Assembly: GCA_002385985.1 (NCBI GenBank)
Contig: DGEO01000008.1
Location: 26,860-58,789, forward strand
DNA length: 31,930 nucleotides
Reading direction: 5' to 3'
Origin: Anaerolineaceae bacterium UBA3924
GTDB lineage: Bacteria > Chloroflexota > Anaerolineae > Anaerolineales > Anaerolineaceae
In this document: positions 23,466-31,073 of the stretch, piece after piece
Layout: each line of letters begins with the position of its first letter
Position numbering within the stretch: position 1 is the first letter of the stretch
Notes under the pieces: model-generated
Seen by the model: only the letters and a program-made list of their open reading frames with translations
Told to the model about the DNA's origin: nothing
The model's database searches: none
Made by a program: the position numbers and the translations under genes

Positions 23466-24740
23466 TTACATATCCTCCGTCAGGCTTTCCAGGAACTCCT
23501 GATTGGATTTGGTTTTGGCCATGCGCTGCAGGATGGCTTCGGTCGCCACGGCCGGGTCCATGCCGGCGCCGGCAGGGGGCTGGCCGATCATCTGCAGGTA
23601 CATGCGGCGCATCAGCCAGGAACGCTGCAGCAGGTCGGGCCCCAGCAGCAGTTCCTCACGCCGGGTGGAGGAGCGCTCGATGTCGATGGCGGGGAAGATG
23701 CGGCGTTCCTGCAGGCGGCGGGAAAGATGCAGCTCCATATTACCAGTTCCTTTGAATTCTTCATAGACTACGTCGTCCAAACGGGAACCGGTATCCACCA
23801 GCGCGGTGGCGATGATGGTCAGCGAGCCGCCTTCTTCGATGTTTCGCGCCGCGCCAAAGAAGCGCTTGGGCGGGTACAGCGCGGAGGGGTCCATACCGCC
23901 GGAGAGCGTGCGGCCGGAGGGGTTGACCACCAGGTTGTAGGCCCGGGCCAGGCGGGTGAGCGAGTCCATCAGGATGACCACATCGCGGCCAATCTCCACC
24001 AGGCGCTTGGCCCGCTCCAGGGTGATTTCCGCGGTGCGCACGTGCGCCGAGACCGGCTCGTCGAAGGTGGAGGCCACCACTTCGGCGTCCACCGAGCGGT
24101 CCATATCGGTCACTTCCTCGGGCCGCTCGCCGATCAGGGCGATGATCAGGTGCACATCCGGGTTTTTTGCGGAGATGGCGTTGGCGATCTCCTTCAGGAT
24201 GGTGGTCTTGCCGGATTTGGGCGGCGAGACGATCATGCCGCGCTGGCCGCGCCCGATGGGGGCTACCAGATTGATCAGGCGGGTGGAAAGCACCTTCGGA
24301 TCGCTTTCCAGGTCAAAGCGCTTGTCCGGGAAGATCGGGGTCAGGTTTTCGAAGTTGGGCCGGCGGCGGGCTTCGTCCGGGGACTGCCCGTTGATGGACT
24401 CAACCCGCAGCAGGCCGTAGTGCCGTTCGGATTCGCGCGGCGGGCGAACCACACCGATAATCAAATCGCCGTTGCGCAAATCATAGCGGCGCAGCTGGGC
24501 CTGCGAGACGTACACGTCGTTGCTGCCAACCTGGTAGTTCTGGCGCAGGAATCCGATCCCGTCAGACAGGATCTCCAGAATCCCGCCCCGGACCTCCAGG
24601 CCTTCTTTTTCAGCCTCCACCTGCCGGATCCGCATGATCAGGTTCTCTTTCTTCAGGCGGTTGGCATTGGGCACTTGCAGCTCAGCTGCAATCTGGCGCA
24701 ATTGAGCCAAAGGAGCATTTTCAAGTTCCAGGAATTTCAT
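23466..24740 (-). CDS. rho: Transcription termination factor Rho
   Basis: Rho is the hexameric RNA-dependent ATPase and translocase that ends transcription at C-rich, untranslated sites. The 424 residues include the N-terminal Rho_N helix bundle (1-45) and the primary RNA-binding cold-shock fold (about 48-115, GGILEILSDGIGFLR). P-loop SPPKSGKT is at 173-180, GERPEEV at 204-210, LMDSLTRLARAYN at 257-269 and RRIFPAIDIERSSTRREELL at 346-365. There is no large insertion. Transcription probably starts near 24911, leaving a leader of about 170 nt, long enough for the autogenous attenuation known for rho in other bacteria. Confidence 0.97.
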   Translation of the reverse strand: MKFLELENAPLAQLRQIAAELQVPNANRLKKENLIMRIRQVEAEKEGLEVRGGILEILSDGIGFLRQNYQVGSNDVYVSQAQLRRYDLRNGDLIIGVVRPPRESERHYGLLRVESINGQSPDEARRRPNFENLTPIFPDKRFDLESDPKVLSTRLINLVAPIGRGQRGMIVSPPKSGKTTILKEIANAISAKNPDVHLIIALIGERPEEVTDMDRSVDAEVVASTFDEPVSAHVRTAEITLERAKRLVEIGRDVVILMDSLTRLARAYNLVVNPSGRTLSGGMDPSALYPPKRFFGAARNIEEGGSLTIIATALVDTGSRLDDVVYEEFKGTGNMELHLSRRLQERRIFPAIDIERSSTRREELLLGPDLLQRSWLMRRMYLQMIGQPPAGAGMDPAVATEAILQRMAKTKSNQEFLESLTEDM

Positions 24741-24827
24741 AGGATTGTTCCGTATTTAGTTTAAATGGAGTGAGAATGGGTAGCAGGTTTCCCGTTTCAG
24801 TGGCTGTGTTGTTCCGTTAAAGAGATT

Positions 24828-24968
24828 TCAGGTCACCCGGCTTGAAGAGCTTCCCCACCGTTGAGATTAGGAAGGTGAAGCTGCACGATTACCTGTAAAT
24901 ACCGATAGCTTGCGGTGATTATATCATGCAGCCATAGGCGATGCAAGCAGCGAGCACGGGTGACCTGA
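24828..24968. repeat. 12-bp perfect inverted repeat bracketing the rho promoter and leader
   Basis: TCAGGTCACCCG at 24828-24839 is the exact reverse complement of 24957-24968. One arm is inside the rho leader and the other is just upstream of the -35 box, with 117 bp between. No target-site duplication is obvious next to the arms. They could be paired operators or ends of a small degenerate mobile element. Confidence 0.6.
24918..24946 (-). promoter_or_regulatory. Promoter of the rho - M23 peptidase operon
   Basis: On the minus strand there is TTGCAT (24946-24941), a 17-nt spacer ending in TGA (extended -10), and a perfect TATAAT (24923-24918). The predicted start is near 24911. The 267-bp gap 24741-25007 holds this promoter, the rho leader and the 12-bp inverted repeat; no gene is seen in it. 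Confidence 0.55.
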
Positions 24969-25007
24969 GCAAATTTTGGACGGATCTGGTCGACGAATCT
25001 CCGCAGA

Positions 25008-26237
25008 TTACAGGCGGCCCAGCAGAGCCTTGAAAAAGACATTCATCCGGAAGGGCTGGCCCGAGAGCAGGTTCTGCGCCCGGAACATCCCGGAAACCGC
25101 GCGGATGACGAGGGCCGCGGTGATCGCCAGCAGCAGGATGGACAGCAGAATCTGCCAGATGGGCACCTGCGTTCCGGCCAGGCGGGTCATCATGCTCACC
25201 GGAGCGGTCAGCGGGAACAGGCTTAGCACAACCGCGATGGTGCCGTTCGGCTGCTGGATCAGGGGGTTGATCATCATCAGGGGGATGACCATGGGGATGA
25301 CCAGAATGGTGGTCACCTGCGAGCTTTCCCGCAGGTTGGGCACCAGCGCGCCCGCGCCGGCCATCAGGCTGGCGTAGACCGCGTAGCCCAGCAGGAAGAA
25401 GATCGCGCCCCAGAAGATGATTGAGACCGGCAGCTGGAATTCGGCCGGCAGGCTAAATGTGGTGCCGCTCACGCGCAGCAGCAGCAGGCCGGCGGTGGTC
25501 CAGACGATGGTCTGGAACAGGCCCGCCAGGCCCAGGGCGATGATCTTGCCGGTCAGCATCTGCATCGGGGTGATGGAAGTCATCAGGATCTCGATCACCC
25601 GGTTCTGCTTTTCGCTGGTGATGCTGCTGAGCATCAGGCTGGCGGACGATAGGATGACGATGTAGAACAGGAAGGTCACCGCGTAAGGCAGGAAGAAGGT
25701 GAGCATGTTGCCCGGGTCGCGCTGAGGCTCCGGGTTAAGCACCTCCATCTCCATGTTGAGCGGGTTCTGCACCCGGGCCAGCAGGGCCTGGTTTTCGCCC
25801 AGCAGGTTGGTGTTGATGATGTGCTCCAGCTCCGCGGACAGGTCAAAGCCTTCCATCGGGTTGAAATCCGGGCGGTAGTAGTACACCGTTCCGTTTTCCA
25901 GATAGTCCTCAGCGATAAGCACGAACGCGTCGATGGCGCCCTCATCCAGCGCCTGACGGGCGGCCTGTTCAGAGGGATACAGCTCGAACTGCCCGGGCGA
26001 TCCTTCGGGGATCTCGCGGATCAGCCCGCTCTGGTCGACCAGCCCGTGAACCTGAACACCCTGCGAGCCGCCAAAAACCTGCCCGACCTGCGCGCCGGCC
26101 TCGCTGTTCTGCAGCAGGGAGATGATCCCCAGCACGATGAACGATCCCAGCGGGATCAGGATCAGAGTCAGGATGAACGACTTGCGGCGGATGGTGTTAA
26201 GAAGTTCGTTTTTGAAAACAAGCCAGGTTTTGTTCAT
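25008..26237 (-). CDS. ABC-2 type exporter permease (NatB-like), second copy
   Basis: This 409-residue ABC-2 membrane protein has one N-terminal helix (about 20-42), a large extracytoplasmic domain to about residue 170, and five or six helices toward the C-terminus. The segment ITSEKQNRVIEILMTSITPMQMLTGKIIALG is the ABC-2 signature at the cytoplasmic interface. It is paired with a homologous permease 14 bp upstream and an ATPase before that, so the two permeases probably form a heterodimer. NatAB-type sodium or drug exporters share this layout; the substrate cannot be named. It is the last gene of the operon, with no clear terminator before the rho promoter. Confidence 0.9.
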   Translation of the reverse strand: MNKTWLVFKNELLNTIRRKSFILTLILIPLGSFIVLGIISLLQNSEAGAQVGQVFGGSQGVQVHGLVDQSGLIREIPEGSPGQFELYPSEQAARQALDEGAIDAFVLIAEDYLENGTVYYYRPDFNPMEGFDLSAELEHIINTNLLGENQALLARVQNPLNMEMEVLNPEPQRDPGNMLTFFLPYAVTFLFYIVILSSASLMLSSITSEKQNRVIEILMTSITPMQMLTGKIIALGLAGLFQTIVWTTAGLLLLRVSGTTFSLPAEFQLPVSIIFWGAIFFLLGYAVYASLMAGAGALVPNLRESSQVTTILVIPMVIPLMMINPLIQQPNGTIAVVLSLFPLTAPVSMMTRLAGTQVPIWQILLSILLLAITAALVIRAVSGMFRAQNLLSGQPFRMNVFFKALLGRL

Positions 26238-26251
26238 GACCTCAACCCTCC

Positions 26252-27460
26252 TCAGGCGACCGCCCGGCGGGAGCGGAACAGCTCGCCCCAGGTAACCCGT
26301 TTCCCGTAGCGCAGCATGCCCAGGCGGAAGGCGCGCGCCGCCAGCAGAAGGGCCAGCAGGGCCACCAGCACCAGCAGGACCACCGCCAGAATCACCTGCC
26401 CTACCGGCACGTTGGTGACGATCGCGCGCATGGGCAGTGCGACCGGCGCGGTGAGCGGGAACAGGCTCAGACCGGTGGCCAGCGGACCGTTGGGATTGGT
26501 CATGATGGAGCCGGCAAACCAGTAGGGCGCTACGATCGGCAGCGAGAACAGCCCGGCGATTTGCTGGGCTTCGCTGCTTTCGGTGGCGGTGGCCCCGGCC
26601 ATGGCCATCAGCGCAGCCACCATGACGAAGGCCGGCAGCAGGGTGATCAGCATCAGCATGACGGAAGTCAGGTCAATGGCCAGGTTTTCTGCGAAGGGGA
26701 AAAAGTTCTTTGCCACCCACAGCCCGACCACACCGAACAGAATCCAGGCGAACAGCTGGGTTAGGCCGACGCTCAGGTTGCCCAGCACTTTCCCGGCCAT
26801 CAGCTGCTCCGGAGATACGCTGGTGATCACGATCTCCATGGTGCGGTTTTCCTTTTCTTCCACTACCGCCTGCAGCAAATAGCCGCCGCTGGAATTGACC
26901 GCGATCATAAACAGGACGCCCGCAGAAAACGGCACCAGGAAGGACAGGAAGTTGCTCTCGTTTGTCTCACGAGTGCCGTCCACCGAGCGCAGGATCATCT
27001 GAGGGCCTTCCAGCACCCGTTTGGCGACAGCCTCGCCCTCCCGGGCCAGCAGGTTAATGCGTACCAGCCGGGTAAACCGGCCCTGCGACAGGTTGGAATC
27101 CGCCTCCCGGGTGATCACGCGGACTTCACCGGTTTCCAGATAGTCCGGCGGGATCACATAGAAAGCGCCAATTTCGCCCCGGTCGATGGCCTCGAGGGCA
27201 GCTGCTTCGTTCGGGAAGGCGACCAGCGGCGGATCGGCGAAAATGCCTTCCTCCTCCCCGGGAACCTCGGTGATGGTCAGCAGCCCGGCCTGGTCCACAT
27301 AGCCGGCCGGTTTGTTGTCGATGGCCAGCAGCGCGGAGATCATGCCGATGCCAAGAATCACCACGATGAACAAGGGAACGCTGAGCAGTCCGAACAGGAA
27401 GCGCTTGCGCAGGACATGGCGAAGGTACTCGTATTTGAATACCAGCCAGAACTTCTTCAT
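26252..27460 (-). CDS. ABC-2 type exporter permease (NatB-like), first copy
   Basis: This 402-residue protein has the same architecture as the permease that follows: an N-terminal helix (about 22-48), an extracytoplasmic domain to about residue 175, then five or six helices. The matching signature is VVEEKENRTMEIVITSVSPEQLMAGKVLGNL. The two permeases share framework motifs such as LATGLSLFPLTAPVALPMR versus VVLSLFPLTAPVSMMTR, which points to an old duplication. Its ATG overlaps the ATPase stop in an ATGA at 27457-27460. The external domains are unrelated enough in sequence to suggest different roles within a heterodimer. Confidence 0.9.
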   Translation of the reverse strand: MKKFWLVFKYEYLRHVLRKRFLFGLLSVPLFIVVILGIGMISALLAIDNKPAGYVDQAGLLTITEVPGEEEGIFADPPLVAFPNEAAALEAIDRGEIGAFYVIPPDYLETGEVRVITREADSNLSQGRFTRLVRINLLAREGEAVAKRVLEGPQMILRSVDGTRETNESNFLSFLVPFSAGVLFMIAVNSSGGYLLQAVVEEKENRTMEIVITSVSPEQLMAGKVLGNLSVGLTQLFAWILFGVVGLWVAKNFFPFAENLAIDLTSVMLMLITLLPAFVMVAALMAMAGATATESSEAQQIAGLFSLPIVAPYWFAGSIMTNPNGPLATGLSLFPLTAPVALPMRAIVTNVPVGQVILAVVLLVLVALLALLLAARAFRLGMLRYGKRVTWGELFRSRRAVA

Positions 27461-28362
27461 AGCGCCTCTCCTTCCCGGGTGACAATCTGGATGAAGATCT
27501 GGTCCAGGGTGGGCAGCGCGACCTCAAACTGTTCCAGCGGGATGTTCTCCTCCACCAGGCAGCGCAGCAGATCCTGAACGGTGGTGCCGCTGGTCAGGTG
27601 CAGGCGGTACTGGCCGTTTTCCCGCTCCACGCGGTCCACGCCTGGCAGGCTGGCGGGCAGGGGGGCCAGGGCGCGCACGATCACGTCCTGCCCGGCGTAG
27701 CGGCGGCGGACTTCGTCCAGCGAGCCGTAAAGCACGGACTGCCCGCGGTTGATCAGCACCAGCCGGTCGGCCAGCTCTTCCACCTGGTGCATCTGGTGGG
27801 TGCACATGACGATCGCCTTGCCGGCGTCGCGCTGCTCGCGCAGCAGGTCCTTCACCATCTGCGTGTTAACCGGGTCCAGCGCGCTGAAGGGCTCATCGAT
27901 GATGATCAGCTCCGGTTCGTGCACCAGCGTGGCGATCAGCTGCGCCTTCTGCTGCATGCCTTTGGATAGCTCTTTGATGCGCTTGTTTTTGTGGTCGGCC
28001 AGGTCAAAGCGCTCCAGCCAGGTCTGGATGCGCTTCTGTGCTTCGGACGCGCTAAGTCCTTTGAGGGTGGCCAGGTAGACCAGACCCCGCTCCAGCGATA
28101 TGTCCTGGTACAGGCCGCGCTCTTCGGGCAGGTAGCCGATCCGGTCTTTCTTGTCCTCGGTCATCGGGCCGCCGAGGATGCTGATGGTCCCCGAATCTGG
28201 TTTGAAGATGTCCAGAATCATGCGAATGGTGGTGGTTTTCCCCGCGCCGTTGGGGCCGAGCAAACCGAAAATTTCTCCTCTGACGACCTCAAAGCTGACG
28301 TCATCAACGACCTGCTGCTTGCCGAACCTCTTGCAGACATTCCGGACATCAATCGTTGCCAT
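27457..28362 (-). CDS. ABC-2 type exporter ATP-binding protein (NatA-like)
   Basis: This is the ATPase that powers the exporter formed with the two downstream permeases. Walker A is GPNGAGKT at 36-43, the signature LSKGMQQK at 132-139, Walker B IIIDEPFSALDP near 153-164, and the switch His is in CTHQMHQVEELADR. A C-terminal extension of about 80 residues after the nucleotide-binding core is usual for NatA-type subunits. The length is 301 residues. It is the first gene of a tight three-gene operon, with a TATAAT about 60 bp upstream. I read this as an export system because ABC-2 permeases are involved. Confidence 0.93.
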   Translation of the reverse strand: MATIDVRNVCKRFGKQQVVDDVSFEVVRGEIFGLLGPNGAGKTTTIRMILDIFKPDSGTISILGGPMTEDKKDRIGYLPEERGLYQDISLERGLVYLATLKGLSASEAQKRIQTWLERFDLADHKNKRIKELSKGMQQKAQLIATLVHEPELIIIDEPFSALDPVNTQMVKDLLREQRDAGKAIVMCTHQMHQVEELADRLVLINRGQSVLYGSLDEVRRRYAGQDVIVRALAPLPASLPGVDRVERENGQYRLHLTSGTTVQDLLRCLVEENIPLEQFEVALPTLDQIFIQIVTREGEAL

Positions 28363-28421
28363 ATCAACCCTCGATCATTCTCACAAAAATGAGATTTTTT
28401 GTTAGAAATTTACCCTCCCCG

Positions 28422-28427
28422 ATTATA
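28422..28427 (-). promoter_or_regulatory. -10 box of the ABC-2 exporter operon
   Basis: A perfect TATAAT (minus strand 28427-28422) lies about 60 bp before the ATG at 28362, with no strong -35. The leader contains a weak 5-bp hairpin TCTCA...TGAGA (28379-28394). The weak stem plus adjacent T6 on the plus strand resembles a poor terminator, but no plus-strand gene ends there. Confidence 0.35.
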
Positions 28428-28458
28428 CCGGAGGTTCAACAATTGCACACAATGAAGG

Positions 28459-28483
28459 AAAAACCCGCCGTCACCGGCGGGTT
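28459..28483 (-). terminator. Rho-independent terminator of the BMP-type ABC importer operon
   Basis: A 9-bp stem (AACCCGCCG / CGGCGGGTT, 28462-28470 with 28475-28483) with a 4-nt loop is followed by a T5 tract on the minus strand. It lies about 30 bp after the stop of the last permease gene. Confidence 0.75.
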
Positions 28484-28512
28484 GATTCCAGAAGATGGGT
28501 ACAACCGTACGG

Positions 28513-29784
28513 TTACTCCTTTTCGTACGGGACGCCTTCCGCGGCTGGGGGTCGGCTGCGGCCGATCACACCTGCCAGAACGATCATGGTGGCGATGTAC
28601 GGCGCCATCAGCAGCACCTGCGAGGGGATGGCCACCTGCAGGATGGCCAGGCGGGAGGCCAGAGAGTCGGCGAAGCCGAAGAGCAGGCCCGCGCCGAAGG
28701 ACCCGAAGGGCATCCAGTTGCCGAAGATCATGGCGGCCAGGGAGATGAAGCCGCGCCCGGCGGTCATGACCTCGTCGAAGCGGCCCACCGAGCCGAGGGT
28801 GAAGTAAGCCCCGGCGAAACCGGCCACCAGCCCGCCCAGGAAGGTGCAGTAGTAGCGGATGCGGAATACGTTGATGCCCAGCGTGTCGGCCGCCTTGGGA
28901 TGCTCGCCCACGGAGCGCATGCGCAGGCCCCATTTGGTGTAGAACAGGGCCACGTGCAGCACGACCAGCATGATGAACATGCCGTAGACGAAGATGTTGT
29001 TGTTGAACAGGATGGGGCCGATCAACGGGATGTCGGACAGGAGGGGGATGGGCCAGGCTTTGAAGGTGCCCGGATTGTTCAACCCCTGGTACACCTGCAG
29101 GAACTTGGCCGACACGTAAGAGGTCAGCCCGGTGGCCAGAATATTGATCACCGTGCCGGCGACCACCTGGTTGGTTTTGTAGCGGATGGAGAGCACCGCC
29201 AGCAGCAGGGCCATCAGCCCGCCGGTGAGCATGCCGGCGATCAGGCCCAGCCACAGGCTGCCGGTGACGCTGGCGATCAGGGTACTGGTCATCGCGCTGG
29301 AGAGCATCATGCCCTCGATAGCGATGTTGACGATGCCCGAGCGCTCGCACAGGATGCCGGCCATGGCACCCAGCGTCAGCGGGACGGACTTGATCAGGGT
29401 GGTGTTCAGCAGACCGGCCAGGTTCAGGGACTTGCCGGCCGCTGCCCAGATCAGAAAGCCGAACACGAACAGCAGCACGACCACGCCCAGCATCAGGTTG
29501 GTGCGGGAGCGGAAACCGCGTGCGATCTGCACGCCGCCCACCACCGCCATAATCACTGCCAGGAAATACAGGCTGTTCTGAGCCGGAACCACCAGGGGAT
29601 CGATGGACTGCTTCGAGCCGCCGGCCACCATACCGAACGTGGCGGTCTGGTCCGGCTGCACGGCTCCGGCAAAATACAGCCCGGTGATCACTGCCAGAAC
29701 CAGGAACAGCACACCGATCACCCGCTGGCGAACGGTTACGCCGGTCTCCAATTTTTGATGGAACGTTGTGGCTACTTGGCTCAT
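28513..29784 (-). CDS. BMP/nucleoside-type ABC importer permease (YufQ/NupQ-like)
   Basis: This 423-residue permease of the branched-chain/ribose (BPD_transp_2) family is of the kind found in Bmp-dependent nucleoside importers. An N-terminal extension with two early helices (about 25-90) precedes the conserved core of some eight helices. Family motifs include NIAIEGMMLSSAM, FRIRYYCTFLGGLVAGFAGAYFTLG and TAGRGFISLAAMIFGNW. It follows the sister permease by two bases and ends just before a terminator. The two permeases should form a heterodimer. The nucleoside or purine substrate is inferred from family arrangement only, because the binding-protein gene is outside the window. Confidence 0.9.
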   Translation of the reverse strand: MSQVATTFHQKLETGVTVRQRVIGVLFLVLAVITGLYFAGAVQPDQTATFGMVAGGSKQSIDPLVVPAQNSLYFLAVIMAVVGGVQIARGFRSRTNLMLGVVVLLFVFGFLIWAAAGKSLNLAGLLNTTLIKSVPLTLGAMAGILCERSGIVNIAIEGMMLSSAMTSTLIASVTGSLWLGLIAGMLTGGLMALLLAVLSIRYKTNQVVAGTVINILATGLTSYVSAKFLQVYQGLNNPGTFKAWPIPLLSDIPLIGPILFNNNIFVYGMFIMLVVLHVALFYTKWGLRMRSVGEHPKAADTLGINVFRIRYYCTFLGGLVAGFAGAYFTLGSVGRFDEVMTAGRGFISLAAMIFGNWMPFGSFGAGLLFGFADSLASRLAILQVAIPSQVLLMAPYIATMIVLAGVIGRSRPPAAEGVPYEKE

Positions 29785-29786
29785 GG

Positions 29787-31073
29787 TTAGTCAGCTCCCC
29801 AGCTGGTTGCTACGGTGACGCCTTCATCGTGGACAGGCTTGCGCAGGCGGTAGATGGTGCGAATAATGGCAGGCGCGGCGATGAACATCAGGATCACGGC
29901 CTGGAGGATGGAGACGATATCGATGGGAATGCCGGCCACCAGCTGCATGCGGATGGCGCCGCTGCGCAGCGTGCCGAACAGCAGCGATGCGGCCACCACA
30001 CCGGCGGGATGGTTGTTCCCCAGCAGGGCCAGGGCGATACTGTCGAAGCCGTAGCCCGAGGAGAAGGCCATCGCCAGGTTGTGGTTCACACCCAGCACCT
30101 CATTCGCTCCGGCCAGACCGGCCAGACCGCCTGCCAGCGTCATGGCCAGCATGATGTTCAGGGGAACTTTCATGCCGGCGTATTTCGCCGCGTACGGGTT
30201 GGCGCCCACGGTGCGCAGGTCGAAGCCCCAGGTGGTCTTGAACAGGAACCAGTAGACCAGGAAGGCCACGCCCAGGGCGATGAAGAAACCCAGGTGGAAG
30301 CGGGTCGGCGCGCCGAAGATGACCGGCAGCCAGGCGCTGCGTTCAATGGTCGGGCTGACCGGGTTGAACGAGCCGGGCATCTTCATCGGGCCGGTGAGCA
30401 TCAGGTCGCTGAAGCGGAAGGCGATGTAGTTCATCATGATGGTGTTGATGACCTCATGACCTCCGGTTTTCGCCTTCAGCCAGCCGGGGATGAAGCCCCA
30501 GATCGCGCCGCCGGCAAAGCCTGCCAGCAGGGCCAGTGGGATGTGGATGACCGCCGGGACGCCCTTGATGGCGTAACCGGCGAAGGTGGCGGTCAGCGCG
30601 CCGATGAACAGCTGGCCTTCAGCGCCGATGTTGAACACGCCGGCGCGGAAGCCCAGCGCTACCGAAAGGCCGGCGAAAATGTAAGGCGTAGACGCCACCA
30701 GGCTTTCCAGGATGGGGTTGAAGGCTGAGCGGATCTGCGCGCCGTCACCGGACTGAATCGCGGCGATGATGCGAGATGGGCTGCCGAAGGAGCCGGTGAA
30801 CAGGGACTGGTAGGAGAGGAGTACCACACGCCAGGATTCGGCGATGCCCGCACCGATGCTCTGCTGGAAGGCAGCGTACACGGATTCAGTAGTCAGAATA
30901 ATGAAAATGCCTCCGACGACCAGACCGGTAAAGATCGCCAGGATCGGGATCAGCAGGGAGCTCAGGAGGCCGCGCTTGCGGTGGGCATCCGGCCCTTCCT
31001 CGTTCCCCCGGTTGGTGAGTTCGGAAAGAAATACTTTGATCGGAGAAGGCCTGGGTTGATTGTTCTCGGTCAA
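29787..31073 (-). CDS. BMP/nucleoside-type ABC importer permease (YufP/NupP-like)
   Basis: This 428-residue partner permease has a polar, charged N-terminus of about 35 residues and about ten hydrophobic helices. Recognisable family segments are GFRAGVFNIGAEGQLFIGAL, WGFIPGWLKAKTGGHEVINT and GLAGLAGANEVLGVNH. A long loop containing PGSFNPVSP sits mid-protein, as in other YufP-type proteins. Its ATG overlaps the ATPase stop (ATGA at 31070-31073), and the next permease begins two bases after its own stop, so the operon is fully coupled. Confidence 0.9.
   Translation of the reverse strand: MTENNQPRPSPIKVFLSELTNRGNEEGPDAHRKRGLLSSLLIPILAIFTGLVVGGIFIILTTESVYAAFQQSIGAGIAESWRVVLLSYQSLFTGSFGSPSRIIAAIQSGDGAQIRSAFNPILESLVASTPYIFAGLSVALGFRAGVFNIGAEGQLFIGALTATFAGYAIKGVPAVIHIPLALLAGFAGGAIWGFIPGWLKAKTGGHEVINTIMMNYIAFRFSDLMLTGPMKMPGSFNPVSPTIERSAWLPVIFGAPTRFHLGFFIALGVAFLVYWFLFKTTWGFDLRTVGANPYAAKYAGMKVPLNIMLAMTLAGGLAGLAGANEVLGVNHNLAMAFSSGYGFDSIALALLGNNHPAGVVAASLLFGTLRSGAIRMQLVAGIPIDIVSILQAVILMFIAAPAIIRTIYRLRKPVHDEGVTVATSWGAD

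Noticed and set aside
24741..25007. Possible small RNA or tRNA in the rho upstream gap
   Set aside because: No cloverleaf or T-loop signature; the gap is accounted for by a promoter, leader and inverted repeat.
28436..29350. Second minus-strand frame of 304 codons over the YufQ-like permease
   Set aside because: It is a +1-type shadow with H/R/G-rich text and no hydrophobic helices; the permease frame has clear family motifs.
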